Shown: positions 17,922 to 26,437 of the stretch, one piece after another
Layout: each line of letters starts with the position of its first letter
How positions within the stretch are numbered: position 1 is the first letter of the stretch
Source: Undibacterium sp049340185
GTDB taxonomy: Bacteria; Pseudomonadota; Gammaproteobacteria; Burkholderiales; Burkholderiaceae_D
Reading direction: 5' to 3'
DNA length: 64,000 nt
Assembly (NCBI RefSeq): GCF_049340185.1
Contig: NZ_JBMPPC010000005.1
Coordinates: forward strand, 310,001 to 374,000
Notes under the pieces: generated by a model
Seen by the model: the letters and a program-made list of their open reading frames with translations, nothing else
Told to the model about the DNA's origin: nothing
Databases searched by the model: none
Made by a program: the position numbers and the translations under genes

Positions 17922-18800
17922 ATGCAAGAGCACTCTAGTAGCGTCAGACCATCTGACGTTAAACCACACAGGTCATTGTTTGAACGATTGACCGCACTGA
18001 TTTCTCCCGAGCCTGAGAACCGCGCCGAACTGCTGGAAGTCCTGCACGACGCGCAAGAACGTAACCTGATCGACGCGGATGCGCTGGCGATGATCGAAGG
18101 GGTGTTCCAGGTATCTGACCTTGCTGCACGCGATATCATGGTGCCGCGTTCCCAGATGGACGTGATTGATATTTCCAAACCGATCGAAGAATGGATGCCT
18201 GAGGTCTTGTCGACGGCGCATTCCCGCTTCCCTGCGATTGAAGGTGATCGCGATAAGGTAGTCGGCGTTCTGCTTGCGAAAGATTTATTGCGTTATTACG
18301 CTGAAGAGTCTTTTGATGTGCGCGTGATGTTGCGCCCGGTGGTGTATATCCCGGAATCAAAACGCTTAAATATCCTGTTGCGCGATTTCCGTGCGAATCG
18401 CAATCACATGGCGATGGTGGTCGATGAATATGGCGGTATCGCTGGCCTGATCACGATCGAAGATGTGCTGGAGCAGATTGTTGGCGACATCGAAGATGAA
18501 TATGACTTTGATGAAGAAGAAGACAATATCATCGCGCTGGAAAATAACGGTGACGGTGTGCGCTGGCGTGTCAAAGGTCTGACCGAGATTGAACAATTCA
18601 ATACCGTGCTGGGCTCGCATTTCTCCGATCAAAAGCTTGATACCATTGGTGGCTTTGTCACCGATTATCTGGAGCATGTGCCGCATAAGGGTGAAGAATT
18701 CAATATCGGCAATCTGCATTTTGAAGTCTTGCGTGCCGATGCGCGCCAGGTACAAATTTTACTGGTCGAAAAACGGCCGGTGCTGGTGGCCGATGAATGA
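17922..18800 (+). CDS. corC: CorC/HlyC family CBS-domain protein
   Basis: A 292-residue cytoplasmic protein with two CBS domains (about residues 65-190; 'ARDIMVPRSQMDVIDI', 'RFPAIEGDRDKVVGVLLAKDLL', 'HMAMVVDEYGGIAGLITIEDVLEQIVGDIEDE') and a C-terminal transporter-associated CorC_HlyC domain (about 205-285). It lacks the N-terminal DUF21 membrane domain, like E. coli CorC/YbeX. It is linked to Mg/Co homeostasis and to ribosome function in the ybeZ-ybeY-ybeX-lnt context, which is preserved here apart from the POT/GFA insertion. Confidence 0.95.
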   Translation: MQEHSSSVRPSDVKPHRSLFERLTALISPEPENRAELLEVLHDAQERNLIDADALAMIEGVFQVSDLAARDIMVPRSQMDVIDISKPIEEWMPEVLSTAHSRFPAIEGDRDKVVGVLLAKDLLRYYAEESFDVRVMLRPVVYIPESKRLNILLRDFRANRNHMAMVVDEYGGIAGLITIEDVLEQIVGDIEDEYDFDEEEDNIIALENNGDGVRWRVKGLTEIEQFNTVLGSHFSDQKLDTIGGFVTDYLEHVPHKGEEFNIGNLHFEVLRADARQVQILLVEKRPVLVADE

Positions 18801-18863
18801 GGCGGATGTCGCCCTCATTCGTATCGTATTTGTCGCCAGCGTCCTCATGCTGAGTTAACTCAC

Positions 18864-20441
18864 TTGCGCTCTCTTCATCTGTCTTTTCGTTCATCCATCC
18901 TGCTGGCGTTGCTGGCGGGTGGCTTGAACGTCTTTTCGTTTGCTCCCTTTCATTTCTGGCCATGGCAGGCAATCAGTCTTGCGCTGATTTTCTGGTTAAG
19001 CCAGTCGGCTAGTTTTTCTTCTCTGCGTCGTCAATTTTTACTGGGATGGACATACGCCTTTGGCTGGTTATTTTGCGGCGTGAGCTGGCTACTGATCGCG
19101 ATGACACGCTACGGCGATATGCCCTGGCTGATGGCGATCGCGGCACTTGCTTTGCTGGTCACGTATCTCGCGTGCTATGCAGGTCTCGCTTTGCTTCTTA
19201 GTGCAAAATTAAAGCAGCGTTGGCAGCTCACCGATGTCAGTAGCCTGTTGTTGGTCATGCCAGCTTTTTGGATGTTGTCTGAGTGCCTGCGTGGCTGGGT
19301 ATTTACGGGCTTCCCCTGGCTGGCATCTGGTTACGCGCACACAGACAGTCCACTGGCTGGTTTTGCCGCTCTGATCGGCGTGTATGGACTTGGCTGGATC
19401 AATGCCTTGCTGGCAGGTGCTTTGGCGCTCGGTGTGCGAAAAAAAATCTGGCGCTTGCGCTTATTGCTGGCAGTGGTTGTCATCGCTTGCGTTGGTCTGG
19501 CTGTGCGGCAAGTACAGTGGACACAGCCGTATGGTCAGCCGCTCAGCGTGAGTTTATTGCAGGGGAATGTTGCGCAGGATGTGAAATTTAATCCTGAGCA
19601 TATCAGTGACTCGCTCAGCCTGTATCACGACATGATCCTCAGCGCACCGGCGGACCTGGTGGCGGTTCCTGAGACTGCTTTGCCAGTATTGTCCAGCCAG
19701 TTGCCGCCAGATTATCTCCCATTGCTGAACGCGTTTGCGCAAAGTACGAATAGCCATCTCGCGATCGGTCTGGGCGTGCATGACGGCGGTGATCAATATA
19801 CGAACAGCATCCTCGGTTTTTCCAGGGAATATGCATCTCGCGCTTACCGTTACGATAAACATCATCTGGTACCGTTCGGCGAATTTATTCCCTTCGGATT
19901 TCGATGGTTTGTCAATCTGATGCATATCCCTTTAGGCGACTTTAGCGGTGCCGGTGTGTTACAGGCGCCGATGCAAGTAAAAGATCAACTGGTGATGCCG
20001 AATATTTGTTACGAAGATTTATTTGGTGAAGAAATCGCAAGTCAGCTTTCAGAGAGCGCACATAGTCCGACCATATTGCTGAATGCATCGAATATTGCCT
20101 GGTATGGCGACTCGATTGCGATTCCGCAGCATCTGCAAATTTCTCAAATGCGTGTACTGGAAACCGGTCGCCCTATGCTCAGAGCGACCAATACAGGAGC
20201 AACTGCAGTGATCGCCGCAAATGCCAGGGTGATTGCGCAGGCGCAGCCTTTGACCCGGCAAGTATTGCGGTCAAACGTGCAGGGAACGAGTGGCCTGACG
20301 CCGTATGTACGGTGGGGGAATCTCGGCGTGCTGGTGATAGCCGTGCTGGCGCTGTCACTAGCGTATATGGCTGCCAGGCGATCAGGTTCTGCTGGCGCAC
20401 TTGCACAATCAGAGCTTGCAAGGAATCAGGCTAAAGAATAA
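18864..20441 (+). CDS. lnt: Apolipoprotein N-acyltransferase
   Basis: A 525-residue inner-membrane enzyme adding the third acyl chain to lipoproteins. The N-terminus has about six membrane spans up to residue ~215. The nitrilase-like domain carries the Glu-Lys-Cys triad in 'AVPETALPVL', 'DKHHLVPFGEFIPFGF' and 'NICYEDLFGEE'. A last hydrophobic helix lies near 490-510. The frame begins with TTG at 18864 (an upstream in-frame ATG is absent), 63 bp after corC. Its usual partner corC is immediately upstream. Confidence 0.95.
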   Translation: MRSLHLSFRSSILLALLAGGLNVFSFAPFHFWPWQAISLALIFWLSQSASFSSLRRQFLLGWTYAFGWLFCGVSWLLIAMTRYGDMPWLMAIAALALLVTYLACYAGLALLLSAKLKQRWQLTDVSSLLLVMPAFWMLSECLRGWVFTGFPWLASGYAHTDSPLAGFAALIGVYGLGWINALLAGALALGVRKKIWRLRLLLAVVVIACVGLAVRQVQWTQPYGQPLSVSLLQGNVAQDVKFNPEHISDSLSLYHDMILSAPADLVAVPETALPVLSSQLPPDYLPLLNAFAQSTNSHLAIGLGVHDGGDQYTNSILGFSREYASRAYRYDKHHLVPFGEFIPFGFRWFVNLMHIPLGDFSGAGVLQAPMQVKDQLVMPNICYEDLFGEEIASQLSESAHSPTILLNASNIAWYGDSIAIPQHLQISQMRVLETGRPMLRATNTGATAVIAANARVIAQAQPLTRQVLRSNVQGTSGLTPYVRWGNLGVLVIAVLALSLAYMAARRSGSAGALAQSELARNQAKE

Positions 20442-20505
20442 CGATGTATAGAAACAGTGTCGAGGGCAGTAAGGCTATTTAGTCTCAGTGACGGTTTTTA
20501 TATTT

Positions 20506-21225
20506 TTAAAAGTTTTCTAATATTGCCGCTTGCGACAAAGCGTCGGCGATGACATTTTTCTCTCTCGGTATCCATTGCAGATGTAACTCCTTAAATTTGC
20601 TCGCTAGCGCCAAACTTTGTAAAAAATGGTTTTGCAAAATACCGGACGGAAAATGCGGCACCGTAGAGTTTTGCTTTTGCATCCCAGCGCTCGCAACCCC
20701 ATGTGCTGCATTGTTGATGGCATCGATCACGACGCGGCTATCGCCCCAGACACGTAATTGATCAACACCCAATTCCAGTGCGCGTATCAGGACACTTTGC
20801 AAGGCATGGAATTCCGCTTCATTGTTGTCACCGTCGGGCATGCGCTGGCTGATTTCTATGCGTTGCCCGTCAGGGCTGATCAGCACGCCACCGATACCGA
20901 TTTTTCCTGGGTTTGGATGTGCAGAGCCGTCGAACCATGCTTGCCAGCTACGACCGTCTGTCATGGCGTCGTCTGAAGCTGATGCTTGTCTGCGCAGGCT
21001 GCTTTCGGATTTTTGCTGTTGACGTAATGCCGATGCGGCTATGCGTTTTTGACCAATCACTTGACGCTGCTGAATCAGGGCGTCGAGGCCAGCTTCACCG
21101 GCTTGCTTTTGTAGTACGCGTTGTAACGCACGTTCTTCGGTAAACTCCCCTGCCTTGATCAGGCGGCGACTTTGCTTGAGCTCTGCTTTAAAAGCGATGG
21201 ACAGGAGTAAATCGTGAGTTGGCAT
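20506..21225 (-). CDS. RNase HI-like protein with an N-terminal extension
   Basis: The C-terminal ~145 residues form an RNase H fold: 'WQAWFDGSAHPNPGKIGIGGVLI' (first Asp), 'NNEAEFHALQSVL' (Glu), 'LRVWGDSRVVIDAIN' (Asp) and 'ADALSQAA' (last Asp). All four catalytic acids are present, so it is probably active on RNA in RNA/DNA hybrids. About 90 residues precede it, rich in Lys/Arg/Gln and likely helical (KAGEFTEERALQRVLQKQAGEAGLDAL), unlike canonical RnhA of ~155 residues. It converges with lnt and diverges from the next gene. Confidence 0.85.
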   Translation of the reverse strand: MPTHDLLLSIAFKAELKQSRRLIKAGEFTEERALQRVLQKQAGEAGLDALIQQRQVIGQKRIAASALRQQQKSESSLRRQASASDDAMTDGRSWQAWFDGSAHPNPGKIGIGGVLISPDGQRIEISQRMPDGDNNEAEFHALQSVLIRALELGVDQLRVWGDSRVVIDAINNAAHGVASAGMQKQNSTVPHFPSGILQNHFLQSLALASKFKELHLQWIPREKNVIADALSQAAILENF

Positions 21226-21280
21226 GGATGCTCGTATACACTAGATGTTGTGAATGAATAATAACTAAAGTGGGCAAATT

Positions 21281-21802
21281 ATGTCGGATCAAGATAAAAA
21301 CGAAAGCCTGTCATTTCTGCCAGTCGGCATGATTGCCAATGGCGGTACCTATGCGCAGGCAATCGAGTTAGCAGCAATCAAAAAACATCAGGTGGCCGGC
21401 TGGGCGCCGTTCCATTACGCGAAAATATCCGATACTGAGTATGAGTGTACCGGTGGTTTCGCGATTGGTAGTGGCGGGCAAAAAAAATGGCCTGAGCCGC
21501 ATACCAGCATGATCGTCAATGAAGCTGAAATCGCGTCCGAGCTGACCCGGTTGCTTGCCGATGAGGATACTAATCTCGTCGCTCAATTCCAGACCGTAGC
21601 CTCTGGCACTTCACCGAACTCATCACAGGTGACACCAGGATCTGCGCTCACTGCCAATGTGACCGGCGCTTCTAAATATCTGACCGTAGTTTTTCAATTG
21701 CCCGATGATGCGGCAGGCCAGCAGCGCATCAAGGATGCCTTTAAGATCGATACGAATTTCTTTGGTGCACAAGTCACTTCCGTGTCGACTCGCCTGCCGT
21801 AA
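21281..21802 (+). CDS. Protein of unknown function
   Basis: A 173-residue soluble protein with no signal peptide, beginning MSDQDKNESLSFLPVGMIAN. Visible features are 'AAIKKHQVAGWAPFHYAKISD', 'GGFAIGSGGQKKWPEP', a Ser/Thr/Gly-rich linker (TVASGTSPNSSQVTPGSALT) and a C-terminal half 'KYLTVVFQLPDDAAGQQRIKDAFKID'. No family is recognised. It is divergent from the RNase H gene (56-bp gap) and converges with the flavin reductase gene 32 bp away. Codon use looks like that of its neighbours. It is probably a real gene because the frame fills the available space. Confidence 0.65.
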   Translation: MSDQDKNESLSFLPVGMIANGGTYAQAIELAAIKKHQVAGWAPFHYAKISDTEYECTGGFAIGSGGQKKWPEPHTSMIVNEAEIASELTRLLADEDTNLVAQFQTVASGTSPNSSQVTPGSALTANVTGASKYLTVVFQLPDDAAGQQRIKDAFKIDTNFFGAQVTSVSTRLP

Positions 21803-21834
21803 TCAATACGGCTGATTGTCGTTTATGATGCCGA

Positions 21835-22461
21835 TCAGCGTGCCCAGCCCGTTGGTCTCGCAAGAGTAAAATTTTCTGTCGCTTTAGTGCGGCCATACCA
21901 ATCAGCTCCCATGCGTGAAATCAGATCGAGTTTCATCGGATCGATTTGCTGATCGTCGCCTAGAATCGCGTCGTCAATATGAGCTGCCACGACTTCACCA
22001 AAAATCACATAACAGGATGGCGCATGCGCCGGGTAGGGCATGATTTGACTCAGCTTGCATTCGAAGCTGACAGGCGTGCCGTCAACACGTGGCACGTTGA
22101 TCTTGGTTGACGGTAAGGCGCCTACTCCGCATTGCTCAAATTCGCTGACCTCTGCATCGTAACCAAATGAAGTGTCGTTCATCAGCTTGACCAGATCGTG
22201 TGATACCAGGTTGACGACGAATTCACCGGTTTCTTTGATATTCCTTACAGTGTCTTTCATGCTGCCATTACTGTTCACTAACGGTGAAAACATCAGCGTC
22301 GGTGGTGATGGTGTGATCATCTGAAAAAAACTGAATGGTGCTAAATTCGTGCGTCCATCTCGGGATCGCGTAGAAACCCAGGCGACTGGTCGCGGCGTAA
22401 TCGTCGACGCCATCCAGAAGTAGGCCATGCGGGGTTCAAGAGTAGAAAAGTCAATTAGCAT
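21835..22461 (-). CDS. Flavin reductase-like domain protein (second copy)
   Basis: Starting at the ATG at 22461 (MLIDFSTLEPRMAYFWMAST) gives 208 residues, with GGAG 9 bp upstream; an ATG at 22476 is also possible. The domain shows 'PRPVAWVSTRSRDGRTNLAPFSFFQMITPSPPTLMFSP' and 'FVVNLVSHDL', the FMN-binding features of the flavin reductase/DIM6-NTAB family. This branch is closer to the 'flavoprotein oxygenase' type than the copy at 10.6 kb. It follows the thioesterase gene by 36 bp on the same strand, suggesting one transcript. Confidence 0.85.
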   Translation of the reverse strand: MLIDFSTLEPRMAYFWMASTITPRPVAWVSTRSRDGRTNLAPFSFFQMITPSPPTLMFSPLVNSNGSMKDTVRNIKETGEFVVNLVSHDLVKLMNDTSFGYDAEVSEFEQCGVGALPSTKINVPRVDGTPVSFECKLSQIMPYPAHAPSCYVIFGEVVAAHIDDAILGDDQQIDPMKLDLISRMGADWYGRTKATENFTLARPTGWAR

Positions 22462-22497
22462 ATAGGTCGGCTCCATTGGAGATCAAGTGGGGTGCTA

Positions 22498-22941
22498 TCA
22501 GGCTAGCCAGTTAACGAGCGGGAATTTGGTTCTGAAGTTTTCTGGCATGGTGACTACGCTTGCTTGTTTATAGTCATAAAAAACGAAACCGGATTTTGCC
22601 ATGGCGATCAGGCTGTCATCGCGTGGACGGGTAATGCGGAAGGTGATATCGCCGCCGTATTTGTTGAAGTCCATGACACCGACTTCAAACTGCAACTGAT
22701 CTCGTGCATGCGCTTCGGCTTTATACGTTGTTGCAAGGTCGGTCACGATAATGCCTGTGCCGTTGTCCTCAGTTTCGCCAATACCAAATTCAAATAAAAA
22801 CCGTGCGCGCGCTTCCGAGATCATGGAAATCATCGAATCGTTGCCAAGATGATTGGCGGCATTAATGTCAGTGACTCGCACGGTGAGCAGGGTGGTGTAG
22901 CAATACTGGTTTTCGGGAAAATGCAGACTAAGACGTGCCAT
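22498..22941 (-). CDS. Hotdog-fold thioesterase-like protein
   Basis: A 147-residue protein of the 4-hydroxybenzoyl-CoA thioesterase/FadM-like hotdog family. It shows 'TLLTVRVTDINAANHLGNDSMISMISEARARFLFEFG', where the D-x-N-x-A-N-H-L-G segment and following helix are family hallmarks, then beta strands ending 'MAKSGFVFYDYK'. The acyl substrate is unknown. It is the first gene of a probable two-gene unit with the flavin reductase and is divergent from the TonB receptor. Confidence 0.85.
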   Translation of the reverse strand: MARLSLHFPENQYCYTTLLTVRVTDINAANHLGNDSMISMISEARARFLFEFGIGETEDNGTGIIVTDLATTYKAEAHARDQLQFEVGVMDFNKYGGDITFRITRPRDDSLIAMAKSGFVFYDYKQASVVTMPENFRTKFPLVNWLA

Positions 22942-23009
22942 AAAAAATTCTTTTTAAAAAATAGGGTGCGTAACACCAAGGTCGTTCAATTGAGGCCTTA
23001 GCCTGAAGT

Positions 23010-23086
23010 CGTCGCCCCTGCGCAGGCAGGGATCCAGTGTCTTTTGGCAATAACGTCATTAGATTCCAGCCTTTGCCGGAATGACG
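23010..23086. repeat. REP-like imperfect inverted repeat
   Basis: The left arm (23010-23038, CGTCGCCCCTGCGCAGGCAG...) and right arm (23058-23086, ending GCCGGAATGACG) match as imperfect reverse complements over about 29 nt. The arms resemble the dispersed 'GTCATTCCCGCGCAGGCGGG' type of intergenic element common in beta- and gammaproteobacteria. It is a single copy in this window and appears degraded. Confidence 0.65.
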
Positions 23087-23220
23087 AAACAAGGGATATG
23101 GTTTAACTGAACAGCATTAGTAAGTCACACCCGAATATTACCCTTGTGACGGATGATTTTCGGCAGATGTTTGAAGTCAGTTTGAAGGGATGGATTGTTT
23201 TCATTTAAACCACAAAAAAT

Positions 23221-23234
23221 CCAATGCGCTTTGG
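23221..23234. promoter_or_regulatory. LacI-type operator 1 upstream of the TonB receptor
   Basis: CCAATGCGCTTTGG differs by one base from the perfect palindrome CCAAAGCGCTTTGG found near 36.45 kb. The central CG/GC core is typical of LacI-family sites. The likely binder is the LacI protein encoded at 35.3 kb (inference). Confidence 0.7.
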
Positions 23235-23251
23235 AAAAAATGGTAATAAAG

Positions 23252-23265
23252 CCAATGCGCTTTGG
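23252..23265. promoter_or_regulatory. LacI-type operator 2 upstream of the TonB receptor
   Basis: A second CCAATGCGCTTTGG, identical to the first, with its centre exactly 31 bp downstream (about three helical turns), which would put two bound dimers on the same face of the DNA. Confidence 0.7.
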
Positions 23266-23283
23266 GAAAATCTAGTCACTACA

Positions 23284-23316
23284 AAATATTTATGTAGTAT
23301 GACTACATAAATATTT
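23284..23316. promoter_or_regulatory. HexR-type operator in a perfect 15+3+15 palindrome
   Basis: Two 15-nt arms (23284-23298 and 23302-23316) are perfectly complementary around an ATG spacer. The core TGTAGT-ATG-ACTACA (23293-23307 region) fits the known HexR/RpiR consensus TGTAGT-N3-ACTACA. The gene for a glucokinase-RpiR fusion lies at 48.6 kb. A weaker partial site, TTTAGT-TTT-AGTACA, occurs at 23416-23430, overlapping the proposed -10 box. Confidence 0.75.
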
Positions 23317-23404
23317 AAGATCGACTGTGGTTCAAACGCAACGCGCATAGATGTTTATCTCTGAGAGTGAGGAATTTTATTCCGTAAAATTACGTAGAAA
23401 TTAA

Positions 23405-23432
23405 TTGACACGTAATTTAGTTTTAGTACAAA
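23405..23432 (+). promoter_or_regulatory. Putative sigma-70 promoter of the TonB receptor gene
   Basis: TTGACA (23405-23410), a 16-bp spacer and TACAAA (23427-23432), about 100 bp before the start codon. The -35 box is perfect, the -10 box moderate. The LacI and HexR sites lie 90-210 bp upstream of it, so another promoter among them is also possible. Confidence 0.45.
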
Positions 23433-23536
23433 CTCGGTTTGGGGCATCAAGTTAGCGATAGTTACAAAAAAAGTTTGAGCTGCCAAGAATTTGCTGCTGG
23501 AGTTGGGTTTTTTATAAAAAATCAAGGAGACGGGTA

Positions 23537-26350
23537 ATGACTAGCTTTAAGAAGAAGCAGGATGGGAGTGTCGCCATCAATCGCTTTGCGTTCAATGTGA
23601 CACCGATTGCTGCTGCATGTGCAGTATTGATTTCCGCGTCGGCGGGTAGTGCTTATGCGCAACAGGCTGATGCTGCTAAGTCAGAGGATGCCAATACGGT
23701 TGTTGTGACCGGTATTCGTAAAGGTATTGAAGCCGCGATTGATATCAAGCGGAATAATAGTTCTATCGTTGAGGCGATCTCTGCTGAAGATATCGGTAAG
23801 TTGCCAGATGCAAGCGTTGCTGAGTCGATCGCACGCTTGCCTGGCGTCACTGCACAACGTAGCCGTAGTTCTGGTAAAGCTGCAGATGTCAGTGTTCGTG
23901 GTCTGGCGCCAAGCTTCAATGGCTCCTTGCTGAACGGCCGTGAGCAAGCATCTACTGGCAACGCGCGCGCACCTGAATTCGATTTGTTCCCTGCTGAACT
24001 GATGGGTTCTGTTTTAATCTACAAAACGCCGGACGCATCCCTGGTTGGTCAAGGACTGGCGGCGACGATTGATTTGCATACGTTGCAACCGCTGGATTTT
24101 GGCAAGCGTGTCATTGCGGCTAGTTATCGTAAGCAACGCACCGGTGTACAGACACCTTCCGAGGGTACGGGCGATCGCGCGACATTCTCTTATGTCGATC
24201 AATTTGCCGACCGTACTATCGGTGTTGCCTTGGGTGTGACCAAATTCAAAGAGGATACAGGCGCGCAGCAAAAATTTGATTCATGGGGTGGTTGGGCTCC
24301 TACTGTCGCTTATAACGGCGCTCAAGTTGCCGTACCTGGCGGTTTTAAGGCCGACACAGAGTCTGGTAAAAGCAATCGCGATGGCGCATCCTTGACTTTG
24401 CAGTTCAAGCCAAACAAAAACTTCAAATCGTCAGTTGATATTTTCTATTCTTCCGGTTATACATCACAGAAAAAAACCGGCCTGGAAGGCGCGATTGCAG
24501 GCTCTGCGGGCGGATATGATCCTAACGGTGTTTTGTCCAACGCGACGATTGTCAACGGCGTAGCTACCAGCGGTACGTTCAGTAATTACAAAGGTGTCGT
24601 GCGTAATCACCAGGAATCCGCTGACGATAAACTGACATCGATAGGCTGGAACAGCTCATTGAAGTTAGATGAGTGGACGCTGGATGCAGATTTGTCTCAT
24701 TCCAAGGCCAATAAAAATGCTTCTCGCTTTGAGACAACCGCTGGTCAGCCCGGCGATGCCAGCTCACTTGGTACCATCTCCTATACGGGATTTAATGGTG
24801 GCAATTTCAATGATGTGAAGTACACGACATCGCTGAACTATGCAGACCGCGCCGTCGCTAAACTGACGGACGTTGATGGCTGGGGCGGTGGTCCGAATAC
24901 GCCACAAGCTGGTTATGTCGCTTTGCCTACCTTGAATGATAAGGCTGATGCGATTCGTTTCACTGCAAGTCGTGACGTGAATTTTGGCCCTGTTGTTGCA
25001 GCGCATTTTGGTTTGAATTTTTCTGACCGTGAAAAAATCCGTGCTGGTCAGGAGGGTCGTCTGGTTGTAAAAGGTGGCGGCGGTTATGCTGCTGCAACAA
25101 TGCCGGGCTCCGCAGTGGGTACTGCCGGTACGACAGGTTTACAAGTTGCATCCTGGGATCCGTCCAATTCACTTGGTTCTATCTACGATCTGGCGCAATG
25201 GATTGATGCTTCTGTACTGGCAAAAGACTGGTCAGTGCATGAGAAGGTTACCACCGCCTATGCAATGGGCGATCTGGATGGACAGTTATTTGGTCTGAAC
25301 TATAGAGGTAATTTCGGCACACAATTCGTTCGTACTGACCAGTCATCGACTGGTAATCAGGTTGATGTGGCAAATTGCACAGGTATTACCGCGGCAACTT
25401 GCCCTTCAAAAGTAATCAGCGGCGGCACAACTTATTCTGATGTCTTGCCAAGCCTGAACGTATCTTTTGATATCGGCAGTGAGCAATTCATTCGTCTGGG
25501 TGCGGCTAAAGTATTATCCCGTGCCAACATGGATGATATGCGCGCCAGTAATCAGTTTGGCGTGAATACGCAGGGTTCCAATCCTATTTTGACTGGTACC
25601 GGCGGTAATCCAAACCTGAAGCCATTCAGCGCGAAATCTCTCGATATCTCTTACGAAAAATATTTCGGTAAAAAGGGTTATCTGAGCGTTGCCGGTTTCT
25701 ACAAGCAACTGGATACTTACATCTATCGTTCGCCGACAACATTTGACTTCAAGCCTTACGTGAGCGCGAATACACCATTGCCACTGACTGGTGCGTACAA
25801 AGGTTCTACGGTTGGTCTGATGACGGCGCCACGTAATGGCGAAGGCGGTAATATCAGCGGTTTTGAAGTCGCGCTGAATATCCCGTTCTCTCTCGTGACA
25901 CCATGGTTGGATGGTTTCGGCGTCATGGTCAATCATTCAGACACGTCCAGTGAGATCACTTTGCCAGGATTTGGTTTTGGTAATGTGGCATTCACGGCGG
26001 TAAATATTCCACTGCCAGGCTTGTCCAAGCGCGTCAGCAATCTGCGCCTGTACTACGAGAAAAACGGCTTCCAGGTTGCATGGGCTGCACGTAAGCGTTC
26101 TGATTTCCTGGGTCAGGTCAGCGACTATCAGGATAATCAGCAGTTGACGATGGTAAAAGGCGAGACGATCATTGATCTGCAAGCTTCTTACGAATTCCAG
26201 ACTGGCTGGTTTAAAGGTTTGTCGGTCTTGTTCCAGGCAAATAACTGGACCAATACACCGTTCCAAGAATACGCCAGTGATCCAAGCGTCATCACCAATA
26301 AAATTACCTACGGCAGATCCTACCTGCTAGGCGCGAACTACAAGTTCTAA
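23537..26350 (+). CDS. TonB-dependent receptor, probable maltodextrin uptake
   Basis: A 937-residue outer-membrane receptor. A long signal peptide ends near 'ASAGSAYAQQADAA'. The plug domain follows with 'VVVTGIRKGIEAAID', 'VEAISAEDIGKLPDASVAESIARLPGVTAQR' and 'DVSVRGLAPSFNGSLLNGRE'; this 'GIRKG...DIGKLPD' pattern marks the carbohydrate-type TonB receptors of the Caulobacter MalA class. The barrel fills residues ~180-937 and ends in aromatic 'LLGANYKF'. Location at the head of a starch locus and the LacI/HexR-type sites upstream support maltodextrin as substrate (inference). The start has an AAGGAG ribosome site. Confidence 0.93.
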   Translation: MTSFKKKQDGSVAINRFAFNVTPIAAACAVLISASAGSAYAQQADAAKSEDANTVVVTGIRKGIEAAIDIKRNNSSIVEAISAEDIGKLPDASVAESIARLPGVTAQRSRSSGKAADVSVRGLAPSFNGSLLNGREQASTGNARAPEFDLFPAELMGSVLIYKTPDASLVGQGLAATIDLHTLQPLDFGKRVIAASYRKQRTGVQTPSEGTGDRATFSYVDQFADRTIGVALGVTKFKEDTGAQQKFDSWGGWAPTVAYNGAQVAVPGGFKADTESGKSNRDGASLTLQFKPNKNFKSSVDIFYSSGYTSQKKTGLEGAIAGSAGGYDPNGVLSNATIVNGVATSGTFSNYKGVVRNHQESADDKLTSIGWNSSLKLDEWTLDADLSHSKANKNASRFETTAGQPGDASSLGTISYTGFNGGNFNDVKYTTSLNYADRAVAKLTDVDGWGGGPNTPQAGYVALPTLNDKADAIRFTASRDVNFGPVVAAHFGLNFSDREKIRAGQEGRLVVKGGGGYAAATMPGSAVGTAGTTGLQVASWDPSNSLGSIYDLAQWIDASVLAKDWSVHEKVTTAYAMGDLDGQLFGLNYRGNFGTQFVRTDQSSTGNQVDVANCTGITAATCPSKVISGGTTYSDVLPSLNVSFDIGSEQFIRLGAAKVLSRANMDDMRASNQFGVNTQGSNPILTGTGGNPNLKPFSAKSLDISYEKYFGKKGYLSVAGFYKQLDTYIYRSPTTFDFKPYVSANTPLPLTGAYKGSTVGLMTAPRNGEGGNISGFEVALNIPFSLVTPWLDGFGVMVNHSDTSSEITLPGFGFGNVAFTAVNIPLPGLSKRVSNLRLYYEKNGFQVAWAARKRSDFLGQVSDYQDNQQLTMVKGETIIDLQASYEFQTGWFKGLSVLFQANNWTNTPFQEYASDPSVITNKITYGRSYLLGANYKF

Positions 26351-26366
26351 ACTCTATGTACGAACG

Positions 26367-26399
26367 ACCCCTGTTGGCTCTGGCTGGCAGGGGTTTTTT
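26367..26399 (+). terminator. Intrinsic terminator after the TonB receptor
   Basis: ACCCCTG (26367-26373) pairs with CAGGGGT (26388-26394), with extra weak pairs inside the loop, followed by TTTTTT. It lies 17 bp after the receptor stop and may separate most receptor transcripts from the halogenase gene downstream. Confidence 0.75.
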
Positions 26400-26437
26400 G
26401 CTATGATGGAACGCTGATTAATCGCTAAGGTAAGTTC

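Larger units (their letters stand above)
22942..23536. other. 595-bp regulatory region before the TonB receptor
   Basis: This gap holds no gene but is dense in signals: a REP-like imperfect inverted repeat (23010-23086), two LacI-type operators (23221-23234 and 23252-23265), a long HexR-type palindrome (23284-23316), a plausible sigma-70 promoter (23405-23432), and an AAGGAG ribosome site before the ATG at 23537. It serves the receptor gene to the right and, on the other strand, the thioesterase gene. Confidence 0.75.
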
